This document shows, piece after piece, positions 22,953 to 33,887 of a stretch of 64,000 nt of DNA. Position 1 is the first letter of the stretch. Each line of letters starts with the position of its first letter. The position numbers and the translations under genes were made by a program. Below the pieces are notes generated by a model, which had not been told where the DNA came from, did not search any database, and saw only the letters and a list, made by a program, of their open reading frames with translations. The stretch is from Boesenbergia rotunda (lineage: Eukaryota > Streptophyta > Magnoliopsida > Zingiberales > Zingiberaceae), in assembly GCA_024364735.1 (NCBI GenBank), contig JAGFNQ010004026.1, positions 214,060-278,059 of the forward strand, in the 5' to 3' direction.

Positions 22953-25126
22953 TGTAACACCCAATAATTTTCGTGAATTATTAGGAATTTTTCTGAATTT
23001 TATAGCATTTTTACGGATTAAAATAAAAATATATATATATAAGGGGTCGAGTGGGGTTTGATCCCGCGACCACATGGCAAAGCAAGGCCTTAAGGGCATC
23101 CAGGTAACCAGCTGGGCAAGGGTTTCAAGCACAGAAATAGATGAAGCGAAATAATGTTATAGGTAAGTAAGTCCTTTTCATGATGAGATGTCTCAACTTC
23201 CACTTAAGTTGTGTTAAGACCCCTTTTAGGGTTTCGGGAGGCCGCGCGAGCAGAGGGAGGAGGCTGCGAAAACAGGGAGAAAGGGGGAGTTTTATTCCTC
23301 CTTCTTCTTCCCCTTGAAGTAGAGAACCTAGGGCTTCTTCTCTAGGGCCAAGGAGTGCAGTTTTCTCGCAAAGGAAGAGGAAAAGAGCCCTACGTTAGGA
23401 ATTTCGAGATACTTAGTGAGTTTTCTTCAAGAAAAGGGTAAGTAGATCACTCACCTACAATAGAAGTAGTTTCTCCATGTATTTCTCGTTGTAGAATCAT
23501 GTTTGTGATCTAAGTGCAAGCTTTAAGATTATGGTTTTTATTGTGGTTTTAAGTTCCTAAAGAATACATGTTTTATCATAGAATATGAATCGGAGTAGGT
23601 TTTTGTGTATGTGACCTAAGTATGATAAGAGTAAGTTCTTGAAAAGTCCCAAAAATGAGTTTTGGGGTTAAGGGCACGCAAGGTGCTCGATGAAAGTTCC
23701 AAGTAAGAAAAGGTAAAGGTTTATAGTGCAAGATTTATGAAAAAGAAAGTTAGCTTGATAAATACAAGCATTATGAGTAAGAAAGTATTTTATTTTTGTA
23801 AAGTGGCATGTACCGGGCAAATGAGAGGCCCACAGAAAGTAAGAAAGAAGCTCTAATAGGGTGCGATGGCTAGCTACCCCGAAACCTATTAGGGATGCGC
23901 ACATTGGTACATTGATACTATGGTACAGTGTCAAGGCCTGAGAAAGTTGATTATTATTTTGAAGTATATGAGTACAAGTATGTGTTTTCAGTTTGAGCAT
24001 ATGTTTTGCTATGTATGTTGACATTGTTATGTTACAAGCATGTTAAAGAGCAAGAGCAAGGAAGTTAGTGGTTTAAAGTATGGAAATACATAAGTAACAA
24101 GTCTCAAAAGAAATTATGAGCATGTTAGATTTGCCAATGTTTTAGTGCTAGTAAATGTTTTCAAGCATGATTGAGCATGATAAGTATATGAAAGTTTCCA
24201 TGTGTAAGTATTTCAAAGTGCATGTGTTTTGAAGCAAGCATTATTTGAAAAGAGCATGTTTATCATTGATCGCATGGATTTGTGAGTTAGGATTTACTTA
24301 CTAAGCAAATCGCTTATTAGTTGCATTTCCTTCTATTGCAGACAAAGGTAAAGAAAAAGCATAAGCTAGGGAGGCGAGCGAGACTTGCATTGATGTTCAG
24401 TGGCGGCGGAACCGTGGAAGAGATCGTCGGGTTAAGTCTTGTAGAACATGTGTTTTGGTGTTTTGAATTGGTAGAATGAATGACTTTGTTTAAACCTTGC
24501 ATAGAGACAAAGTTGGGTACAAACTCTAGTCTAGAGTTCATATATTTTGATAGCTTATTTACTTCCGCAAAGATCCTAATTGCAAGTTTACGAGGTTGTT
24601 TTGGGTTGCTAAAATGTTTATAAAACTAGTATAGAGTATAGATTTGGAGTTAATTATCTATATACTTGAAAGTATATGAATTGTGAAGCTTTGGAAATGG
24701 TTTTCAGGTATGTAAATGCAGGTTTCAGGCGTGCCAGTCGACTGGTGCAGAACCAGTCGACTGCCCTATCGAACAGAAAGTTTTTGTTCGATGCACCAGT
24801 TGACTGCCATGAGGCCAGTCGACTGGTGCCGGGCACAGAAAGTTTCTGTGGCCGATACCAGTCGACTGGCTATATAGCAGTCGACTGGTACAATTGAAAA
24901 GAAGTGGTATAGACCAGCTGGTTAGTGCTTCAGTCTTATATCTAAGGGGTCTAGGGGTCAAATCCTTGCAAAGCAAATAAAATGAAAGTTTTTTTAAAGG
25001 AAAAAAAATTCAGAGCAAGTTAAGGGAAGTCAAGTAATTGTAACCTAAGCTAAGAATAAGGTAAAGTTAAGATTAAGTAAAAGTGACGTCCGCTTTAAGG
25101 TAGAGAAGTTAAGGTGGGTCGTCACA
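22953..25126 (+). repeat. 3' LTR of the aberrant gypsy insertion
   Basis: Starts tgtaacaccc after the polypurine tract and ends gggtcgtcaca at the aagag duplication; 2174 bp. It contains a cluster of cagtcgactg palindromes at 24735-24890 and no protein-coding sequence. Confidence 0.8.
24735..24890 (+). repeat. Cluster of CAGTCGACTG palindromes
   Basis: In about 155 bases the 10-bp palindrome cagtcgactg occurs exactly five times, and a sixth copy differs by one base (cagttgactg). They are often set in 'accagtcgactggtgc'. Two inexact repeats of 'cagaaagttt.tgt' lie between them. It is inside the U5-proximal part of the gypsy LTR. Confidence 0.8.
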
Positions 25127-26027
25127 AAGAGGGCCTCCATCCTCTTTGCTTGGCCAGCCACAACAAAGGGAGAGAACCAAGTTTTTGGTTCAATTTATAA
25201 AATAAACCAAGTGTGGTTTGTTTTATAAAATTATGGATGATATAAATTTTTTATATAATAAACCAAGGTTTAGTTTATTTTTCATGAAAATTAAAATGAA
25301 CCATGGATTGGTTTATTTTATAAAATCAATCATGAGTTGATTTACCATGATAAGAAAATTTATTCCATAGGAGAGAAGAGACTTGATTGATTTTTTATCA
25401 TGAATTAAAATATGATTTTAACCATAATATAAAATCAAACTTGGCATGATGAAATAAGTTATTCCATATTTGAGAGGCTTGATGGTTGAGAGACCACTAT
25501 ATAAAGGACCCAAGGCAAGGCTTGGATAATAATCGAAGAGACGAAGGCATAGGCTCTCTCCCTCTCTTTCTCTCCTTCTCTTCTCCCCTTCTTGCCGTGC
25601 GCCAACCAGCCCCAAGAAGGAGCACCAGCCGGCCATCCTTTTGTGGTTAGTCTTCCGACTTCTCTCTTGGTTTTTCTCGTCACGTTCTCGGAGAATCTAG
25701 TAGTTCTCAAGAACACGAAACTCATGGCTTTGCGAAGTCATCCCAAAGATACTCGACGTGGACGCGAATAGAGGCGGAACTTCCAAGGGACGCTTACGGT
25801 TGGATCTCGTCCCTTCCTTCAAGTTACGCAAGGTAATACGTAAATTAGTTTATATTTCTGCAAAATTTTAAATATATGATCATGTCTACACAAGATAAAA
25901 TTGCATGTTTAGATGTGTGGTTAAATAATTAGAGAAATTATTTATGCTTAACCTTCCGCTGCACGTAATTAATTTTAAAATTACGAACCCGCATCCATGT
26001 CAACATGCACCCGGTCCCAACATATTG

Positions 26028-26165
26028 TTGGTGTTGTCATGTGTCATGGTTCCCTGCTCTTGCACTTCTAGTAATTGCCTCTACAAATCTTTTCTTCTCC
26101 TTCTGAATGTTCTATCAATCTCAAAATCGATAGGTAGTAATTGTCCTGTAGAAATCAACCTTTGC
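26028..26165 (-). pseudogene. Athila-like gag, N-terminal part
   Basis: Minus-strand reading from about 26150 gives 'FEIDRTFRRRRKDL', a stop, 'RQLLEVQEQGTMTHDNTN', running directly into the 'KPLKDYAAPHVRG' segment at 20213 once the solo LTR and one tattg are removed. The arginine-rich start followed by the 'DYA.P' motif is typical of Athila-type gag. Confidence 0.6.
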
Positions 26166-26401
26166 ATAAAAGAAAATGGTATCTATGTTTTTGTGTTTTC
26201 TATAAGAAAGAAGCAAAAACAAAGAGAAAATAAGTGTAGTGTGCATAGACAAACAAAAGCTAGAGATGAAGAAAATTTATAGAAAAATAACTAAAAGAAA
26301 ATATGCAGAAAAGGAAGTATGTTGTAAATGAAAGTATTCACAGAACGAAAAAAGAAACGTCTAGGCTAATTTAGATGCTAATCTGCTAATGTTGCTCTAT
26401 T

Positions 26402-26428
26402 CAGTTCTTGACAATAGCGCTAAAAACT
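26402..26428 (-). promoter_or_regulatory. Degenerate Athila-type primer-binding site
   Basis: On the minus strand this reads 'aagtttttagcgctattgtcaagaa', close to the 'tttttggcgccgttgccggggaa' junction that marks Athila/Tat elements (tRNA-Asp type). Upstream on that strand is 'cttgcggatccacatc', also typical of that LTR end. It agrees in strand and order with the gag at 26165. Confidence 0.55.
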
Positions 26429-26588
26429 TGATGTGGATCCGCAAGTATACGAAAATATTGTAAAGTAATATAAAAAATTATCGTATTCATAGGGACTGAT
26501 GAGGCAAATACTAGATAAATCGCAAGGTGAACTAGCTAGACTAGCTAGAAGTGTGAGTGATCACTGCCTAAAGTACAGCGTGAGAGAG

Positions 26589-26623
<35 letters not shown>

Positions 26624-26884
26624 CTAGAGGGTCAAGTGAGGAAGTCAAGTGTGGGGAGAATGTCCTTGGATTTAGGTGTTATCGTGATGGTCATTAATGT
26701 CCTATGGATAATTAATACCTCGGTCTCTATATTCATATCTATAGGAAGTCTAGTAAATTACCAGTGCAATCTTACGAATGATGCATTAGAGTGTCTTCCC
26801 ATGGGAATCTAGTGTCATTAGATAGACAGGATAACTTAGAATATCAGGTTAAAGAATTACCCTTGTCACAAAGGGCTCCTCGGT
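26429..26884 (-). repeat. Probable LTR remnant of the Athila-like element
   Basis: Lies where the 5' LTR should be on the minus strand, directly beyond the primer-binding site. It contains a (GA)n microsatellite at 26583-26626 and no coding sequence. No LTR start is recognisable because other LTR debris abuts it near 26885. Confidence 0.4.
26583..26626 (+). repeat. (GA)n microsatellite
   Basis: An almost pure run of ga dinucleotides, interrupted by one 'aagaga'. Confidence 0.9.
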
Positions 26885-27992
26885 ATAGGATCGAGATTGA
26901 GCGATAGAGAGGGAGGTGAATATCGCTTCGCAAAAACATTGGATTTAAAACTTAAATAATTAAGCGATAAAGTGCACAGTGGAATCTTTGAGTGTAAGTG
27001 TAGGAGTTACAGACAGAGAAAGTAGAGGAAACAAGAAACAAAACACGATCGCTAACTCAGGTTGGTTTTACTTGCTTTGGAGTCTTGACCGGCTGCTACT
27101 GCAAGACCCACAATCCTTGACCGTTTAATTTGGACATTACTAATAATCACAAGAATGTTTATAAGTTACAAATTGAAGTGTGCAATAATAAATGAACAAT
27201 TATACCTACTCCTGAAATGAGAGGACAGATCTTCGTTCAGAGAGTCGAACAACATTTCAGCGTTATCGGAACTTCAGTCGTGCAGCACACAAAAGAAGAA
27301 AGTGATCGTAGTTTTTGAATTGTTGTAATGAACTGCTGCACTCGACCCCTTTTTATAGTACTTACTCAGTCGCCTGAATGGCCTTTCAGGCACCCTCATC
27401 GCAACGTACTGGGTGGAATCTCTATCGACTGTTTGGTCAAACTTTATCCTGGCCAGGCGCTTGAGTCCCTTTCAGGTGCCTGAGTTCCAATGTCGATCCT
27501 CCACTCAGCACTCGCCATGTAAGCTAGACCGTTGCGCCAACTCAACCGCCTGTTGCCAACTCTCAGGCGCTTGAGTCCCATTTAGGAGCCCCAGTCAACT
27601 GCTTTCTTTTTTAGTTGCAACAAGGGTTAGTTCCAAACATACAATAATAATATATCGAATTAAACATGTATGAATTACAGCCAGTGCTATCTTGGTCCTG
27701 GCTTTCAGGTTTCACTCAAAACCCTAGGTTGGATCTGATGGTCATGGATTCTGGGTCGCGCATGGAAAACCTCTCCATGTCCACGGATTAAAATTTTCAA
27801 TCCAAATGGAGACCTATCTCCCAAACGACTATCTCATCATCATACTAATTGATTCGAGTTACTACTTGACCAAACTTATTGTTCAAGCCTTGTAACACGC
27901 CTAACCAATTAGTTGCGGAATAGACGACGAGCGAATCGCCGATTTTTGTGTTTATCATCGGGGTCCAAAATAATTAATTATCACAATTAATT
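26885..27992 (-). repeat. Copia LTR fragments, minus orientation
   Basis: The minus strand of 27990-27740 ('ggaccccgatgataaacacaaaaatcggcgatt', 'gggagataggtctccatttggatt', 'ccgtggacatggagagg') resembles the last 250 bases of the copia A LTR (12520-12720). The remainder (27720-26885) has a TATA-like tataaaaagggg (27346-27357, minus strand) and ends near 'tctctatcgctcaatctcgatcc', which looks like an LTR 3' end. These may be two fragments. The gypsy LTR at 27993 truncates them. Confidence 0.5.
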
Positions 27993-30900
27993 TGTAACGA
28001 CCCGGAAAATTCTCTCAATATTTTCTTTAAAAATATTGATCATGTCTAGATAGTCTTGAGGAACCTAGAAATATTAGTACGACCTTTAGCCTAGTTATCC
28101 ATGATTTTTCCCTATTTAAATTGAGAAGCTAAGTACTAATGGGTCTTATATGGGTTTTTCTAGTACCATGGTTATTAGTGAATTTTAGGTAGAATTTAAT
28201 ATAAATATAAATGGGTTTTAATTAGGAATATTAGCATAATTATGGGTGAGTCTTAGGGGAATTTTTGAAATTAAAAGAAAAATAAAAATAAAATGAAGTA
28301 AAAATAAAGTGCATGCACCAAGGATTGAACCTTGGACCTATGGTACCACCATGCATGTACTAACCAATTCACCTAGCAAGGGAGTGCTAGTAGAGAATGA
28401 AGTAGATTTTGGTTAAGGCTTAGGGAAAATGAAGAGTCATAAGGGAAGAGACACCATGACTCTTCACTTGCCCCTCTTCATTGAGTATAAATGAGACGGA
28501 TGAGGAAGGGAATCGAAAACTTGGCACTTAAGTTGTTGTTTTCTTCTTCTCTTCCACCAAGACTTTTCCTCTCCCTCCTTCTTCCTCCATCTAGCCGAAA
28601 CCCACAAGGGGGTTTCCCCTTTGGAAAAACTTCACAAGAAGGCTTAATTTTCAAGATCTAAGGGTGATCAAGGGACAACAAGGTCTTCATCATCTTCTCT
28701 TTTTAAGGTCTAAGGTCAACAAACCAAGATAACCCAATGTAAGACCCCCTCACCTGTGGTATAATGGTTTTTTTCAAGTTGATTTCAAGATATAAGAATT
28801 TGTTTGGACTACATGTGAAGAAAACTAGGGCTAGGGCTTGTTAAGGGGTTTCGGCCAAGGCTTAAAAGGGGGCTTAGGGATGATGTAAACTCTTATTCAT
28901 GCTCCTTAATGTTTTATTATGATATGTAAAGTATGGATTATGACTTAGGGAAAGTTTGTGGCACCCTAAAGCCTTGAGGGATTCGGCCATCCTCCATGTC
29001 CTATGGTTAGATTTAAAATTTAACCCTTCAAGCATGTTTATATGTTCCTCTATGATTTAATGGATATTGATTGTGTGTGATATGAATTTTTCCCATGGAA
29101 CTAGGTCCTTAGGGTTTCGGCCAAGAAGAATTCTAGGGCAAGGAAATTAGGGTTAGCTCGAATTATGGGGCTTAAGGGCTTCCTATGGTTTAGTATGAAA
29201 TGTATGGGTTATATCTTACTCATGGAACATTTTATGTTAATTGAATGATGGAGCCACCTTCTATGGGACTTTCGGCCAACCTTGAAAGTTAGGGTTTGGG
29301 TTGGGTTAAGACCACAAGGGTGCATGTTTATAGGGTACTATGATGGATGTATATGTTTAAGTATGTTGGAAGAATTTATGCCAATTAAAACCCTAGCTTA
29401 TGTGTCATGGCTTGTATGTTAGGTCATTTGTTATGATGATTCATAAATGGTTGGACCATGTGCTATGAACCTAAGGAAATGTATCATGTATGAAAGGATC
29501 TAGGCATGTTTTCCTATGTACCATGACCATGCATGTTTTATGAATTCAGATGCTAATTATGTAGGTATGCCATGACTTATGAATGATATGTATGTATGTC
29601 ATGATTTATGAATGATATGTATGTATGTCATGCTTTGTGAAGGATATGTATGTATGCCATGCTTTGTGAAGGGCATGTATGTATGTCATGCTTTATGAAT
29701 AATATGTACGTATGATATGTTTAAGAATGAAGATGATGAATGAAAATGATAATCATGGCTCTAAGGCAAAATGTGATAAGCATGACATACCTTATGAATA
29801 AAGATAATGAATGATGATGAATGTTCATGCCTTTAAGGCATCATGATGTTAAGTATGAATGATGAAATGTTAAGTATGTTTATGTCATACTAAGGGATGG
29901 GCACCTTAAGAACGCCTCGGTTCTGGACTACCGAAGCTGTCCACGGTTCTGGAACTACCGCAGCTGTTCCTACTCTTATGCTATGATTTATGAAACAAGA
30001 TTATGTTTATGCTAAGTATGTTTTATGAAAGATGAAGCATGTGAAGATATTTTACTTTATGAATGGGCTTGTACCGGACCGAAGTATGGGTCCATGGGAT
30101 GGGCACCTTAAGAACGCCCCAGTTCTGGACTACCGACTATGCTGTCCACGGTTCTGGGACTACCGAAGCTGTCCTACAGGGATGGGCACCTTAAGAACGT
30201 CCCGGTTCTGGGACTACCGACTATGTTGTCCTTACCCTACTAGGTCGAGACTAGCTACCTCGTATTTACTTAGGGATGCGCGCACATGATGTATGTATGT
30301 GGTACATGCCGGGGACCCCAATGATGTTATGATTATGTTCAAGTACTTATAACTGGTTTTCAAAGTAAGCATCCTTATGTATATGCATTTGACTCATGCA
30401 TTCATTCATGTTATGCATTATGCCATGATGGAAAATGTTTTATGTTTATGTTTTACGTTTATCTCTATGTCATGTATCATGCCATGCTAAGTATGCTTTA
30501 TGTTTATATCTATGCCATGTATCATGTCATGCTAAGTATGTTTTATGTTTATCACTATGCCATGTATCATACCATGCTAAGTATGTTTTACGTTTATCTC
30601 TATGACATGTATCATGTCATGCTAAGTATGCTTTATGTTTATATCTATGCCGTGTATCATGCCATGCTAAGTATGTTTTACATTTATCTCTATGCCATGT
30701 ATCATGCCATGTAAAGTATGCTTTATGTTTATATCTATGCCGTGTATCATGTCATGCTAAGTATGTTTTACGTTTATCTCTATGCCATGTATCATGCCAT
30801 GCTAAGTATGTTTTATGTTTATATCTATGCCATGTATCATGTCATGCTAAGTATGTTTTACGTTTATCTCTATGCCATGTATCATGCCATGCTAAGTATG

Positions 30901-31527
30901 CTTTATGTTTATATCTATGCCATGTATCATGTCATGCTAAGTATGTTTTATGTTTATGTTTATGCCATGTATCATGTCATGCTAAGTATATTTTATGCTC
31001 ATGTTCTATGCTAAGAACTATGTCATGCTGAGTGATTTTATATACTTACGATTTATGTTAAGTACCAAGTTATGTTAATGTTTCGTGTGCATATGTTTTA
31101 GTGACGAATGGTTTTACTGAGTAGGAAAGGGTCTTACTAAGCCTATGTGCTTATAGTCTTATTTTTCTTATACCGCAGATCAAGCAAGAGGTTACTAAAG
31201 GAAGCAGCAGGAGGAGCAAGTGTATGTGTGTGGCAATGACTTGGCAAAAGAAAAGAAAAAAATCCTATGTCTTTCTCTCTTTACATGATGACCATGCAAA
31301 CATGTTTAAGAATGATGCTATATGATTAAGAATGAATGCTAAGTTTACCATGTCACTATGTTTAAGAATGATAGCTAAGAATGAGTTAACATGATTTAAG
31401 TTATAAGTGCATGGTTTAAACGCATGTGGATAAAGTTTTAAAATTATTCCGCTGCATTAAGAAGTCCATATGCGTATATGTATGTCACGTAGCGTCGCCG
31501 TAAGGCTGAAAATGGGCGGGCGTTACA
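27993..31527 (+). repeat. Ty3/gypsy LTR, complete (family G1)
   Basis: 3535 bp from tgtaacgacccgg to gggcgttaca, followed three bases later by the primer-binding site. It is the same family as 1-1980. It contains a 45-bp tandem array (30430-31000) and 'ctaccgaagctgtcc' repeats near 29930-30230. A CT-rich segment at 28540-28600 looks like a transcribed leader. No partner 3' LTR is in the window, because the internal region is cut off 60 bases after the primer-binding site by a CACTA end. Confidence 0.85.
30430..31000 (+). repeat. 45-bp tandem array in LTR G1
   Basis: About twelve copies of a 45-bp unit, 'ctaagtatg[t/c]ttta[t/c]gtttat...tatgccatgtatcatg[t/c]catg'. Successive 'ctaagtatg' starts at 30487, 30532 and 30577 give the period. 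Forty-five is a multiple of three and the unit lacks stops in one frame, so long ORFs (90 and 98 codons, a 15-residue repeat) appear; these are artefacts of the repeat. Confidence 0.9.
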
Positions 31528-31530
31528 GGT

Positions 31531-31542
31531 TGGTATCAGAGC
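31531..31542 (+). promoter_or_regulatory. Primer-binding site of gypsy G1 copy 2
   Basis: tggtatcagagc, three bases after the LTR end, matches initiator-Met tRNA. The leader that follows is the same as in copy 1 until the CACTA end at 31603. Confidence 0.88.
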
Positions 31543-31602
31543 AGTTGTCATCTCACTACACACACATCAAGCCTCCTTCCTGCAGCTTCCAAGTAAGTAT
31601 CT

Positions 31603-31815
31603 CACTACAAGAATTTTTGCAATCAACAACGTCCAATGGACAACGTTTTTTAAAAAAAACGTTGTCGTTTTTTGTTTTACAACGTTTTTAGTGAAAAGCG
31701 TTGTCTATGTGTTTTACTTTTTAATAACGACAACGTTTTATAATGATGCGATGTGCTTAGTGTTGTAGTTTCGGATGAAAGACAACGCTGTTACAAAAGC
31801 ATTTTTTAAAAGCGT
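31603..31815 (+). repeat. CACTA left end and subterminal repeats
   Basis: Starts with the 11-base terminal repeat. Several copies of 'acaacg' and of its complement 'cgttgtc' form short hairpins, for example 'acaacgttttttaaaaaaaacgttgtcg'. Such arrays bind the CACTA regulatory/transposase proteins in known elements. Confidence 0.8.
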
Positions 31816-33887
31816 TGTCGTATTTCCCGCTAAAATAAAAAACACATCCCCTCCCTCCACCTCACTCATTGCCAACCCTCGGCGGCTCGCGAAAAATCTC
31901 TCCGCGCTTCTTTTCTCCGCGAAATATCTCCCTCCACCTCCCTCATTGCCACCTCCCTCATCCTCTCCTCTCCACGAAATTGACATTGTGTACGATCTGG
32001 TGAACATACATCTTCTCCTAGCTCACCACCAAGAAGTATCCTCCACGAGCTCTTCGTCCGTCGAGTGGAAACTGAACCCCAGCGGCAGCATCACGACGCT
32101 CGCCACTACCCTCTCCATCTCTCTCTCTCACAGTCACCAACGTTCTGACTCTGTGGCGGTCAAATTTCAAGCTTCTGCTGGTGACGCTCGGGGAGAAGGG
32201 GATTGCAAATTACTACACCAAGGTTCATCCTCCTCGAATCACACTTCTCTCTTACCGCTTTGGGAGTAAGATCGATAGATTCTAAAACCCTAGGCATTTT
32301 CCAATTTAGGGTTTCCGAAATCCTTAAGGGTTTCTGAAATGGAACCATAAACAGCCAGCCTTGAACATCTTAATATGTTTCTAGCATGTTCAATATGGCA
32401 AAAATGACCATAGTTACGTAAACTATGTCTACCTCAACATCCACCTTGGCCTTGTGTTTGAGATGAACACTCAAGATAATCCATTGCTTAGATTAGCAAC
32501 TCATTGATTATTGTTGATAAATTAAAGGAGATTCCATACTTTGGTACATTGAAGATCATATTGTTTCAATGCTGTAACGAACAAAAGTTATAGTTGTTTT
32601 AGTTCAAATATTTGAGTTTCATCCTTCACCGATATATTATTTCTCTTTAATTCCTAATAAATATATTAGATTATATGAATCATTCTGATAAAAATTCTGC
32701 TTTTGTAGGTAGGCATAAAAAGCAAAACTACTGATATACAGTCAAAGTTGACAAGTGTTATTCTTGTTGACGCGGACAAGAACCAGGTTACTTTCAAGCT
32801 CTGTATGTCTGTTGAATCATGCATAACCTTTTTTTTAAAAAAAAATGCATAATGTTGATCATATGCATCTCTTTCCAGATGTCAAGTGAGTTCAGTTTCC
32901 CCTTGTTTTCCTTCTATTTTGTGTGCGGATCTTCTCCCTTGACTAATAGAATGAGTTCTATTTTCAGTACTAATAAGCCATATATATTTTAATATTTGTC
33001 CATTTGATTATAGAATTTTATTATTGAAAAAAACTTATGAATCATTCAGCCATAATAATCTTTAGCTGCTTGTAGCTATATTTCAACGAGTGTCATACTT
33101 CCGATTATGTAATCTTTCTATAGTACTAAATTATCAATGTATCATATTGGATAAACTTCATCCCTGCAATTTCTTAGTGACCAATGCAGCAGCAAATTTC
33201 ATCACTATTTGGTTTCCTATGCTGGTTGTGGAGTCCATCTCTAAGACTACAGAGTTAGTCGATTCCAAATTGGTCAGTCTTGGTTAAGATGGTGCTTAAT
33301 CACAATAACAAGTATAGACTAAACAGAGGACTAAAAGAGGGAAGTAAGAAGAAATCAAGATAAGAAAATGAAGATGCAACATCACATAGATGAAAAATTG
33401 CATATATTAACTTTTTTTCCTCTGGCGTTTAATACTCATAACCTAACAAACAAGGATGATCTTACAATAATTCATTTTACTATCTTTTCTCTGTCATGGA
33501 TCCTCTTGGTGTCTAACCACCATCATTTTTTTTCCGTTTCACTGTAGCTTACTCTTCTTGGATGCTATAATCAGCTAAAAGGCTATATAAGACTGCCTTT
33601 ATTGTATTTTGCCAATTCTAAGTCAATCACCTAAATCTATACGGTTTTGGATACTATGTCAATATAAATCAGTGGTACTAGGGTCAGCTAACACAATATC
33701 CAATTGCGTATTACTACATTATTTACTTCCTATGTTTTGCTAATCATACAGCTACATACAAATTTGATTAATTGTTTGAATATTTTGTTACTATCTCACA
33801 CTATTGTTTGTGTTAATATTTTAGATTTATTAATTACAGTTCCTTTTTAGGTATTAGCTCATCGTTGATTTATTAGTTAAAACAAGA
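31816..33887 (+). other. CACTA 5' region, possible captured exons
   Basis: 2 kb upstream of the transposase start. 31840-32290 is GC-richer, with an open frame (31775-32269) that I do not recognise. In another frame, 32160-32275 reads 'KLLLVTLGEKGIANYYTKV', then 'PRITLLSYRFGS', followed by gtaag-like sequence, which looks exon-like. A second exon-like stretch at about 32708-32770 ('GIKSKTTDIQSKLTSVILVD') sits between ag and gt. I cannot name either. They may be the 5' untranslated exons of the transposase or captured host exons. The rest (32800-33887) is AT-rich with no recognised feature. Confidence 0.35.

Larger units (their letters stand above)
21445..25126 (+). mobile_element. Aberrant gypsy insertion with inverted LTR ends
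   Basis: It is flanked by perfect 5-bp duplications aagag (21440-21444, 25127-25131) inside LTR C. The right side is ordinary: integrase with chromodomain (to 22917), polypurine tract, then a full LTR (22953-25126). The left side has no LTR or gag. Its first 49 bases (21445-21493) are instead the reverse complement of the last 49 bases of the right LTR (25078-25126), with two mismatches. The termini are therefore two U5 ends facing outward. A stuttered repeat joins the left 49-mer to integrase coding sequence. The opposite-strand LTR copy near 63640-63690 shows the empty site. Confidence 0.88.
20219..26022 (+). mobile_element. Solo copia-type LTR C, with a nested insertion
   Basis: Starts tgttagtgatatgag and ends ggtcccaaca, with a perfect 5-bp duplication tattg at 20214-20218 and 26023-26027. 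Removing the nested element (21445-25126) and one aagag leaves an LTR of about 2.1 kb. There is no internal region between the duplications, so this is a solo LTR left by recombination between two LTRs. A second copy in the opposite orientation starts at 62550. The flanking DNA on both sides is the same minus-strand gag, which confirms the insertion. It has a TATA box at 25498-25505. Confidence 0.9.

Noticed and set aside
21445..25126. Classical TIR DNA transposon
   Set aside because: The ends are inverted repeats, but the interior is gypsy integrase, polypurine tract and LTR, with a 5-bp duplication and no transposase. A retroelement with aberrant ends explains all parts.
30442..31014. Tyr/Met-rich repeat ORFs of 90 and 98 codons
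   Set aside because: They arise from a 45-bp tandem repeat inside an LTR; no domain and no start context.
31775..32269. 164-codon Pro/Ser-rich ORF as a separate gene
   Set aside because: It sits in the CACTA 5' region and includes subterminal repeat sequence; a different frame over 32160-32275 looks more like coding.
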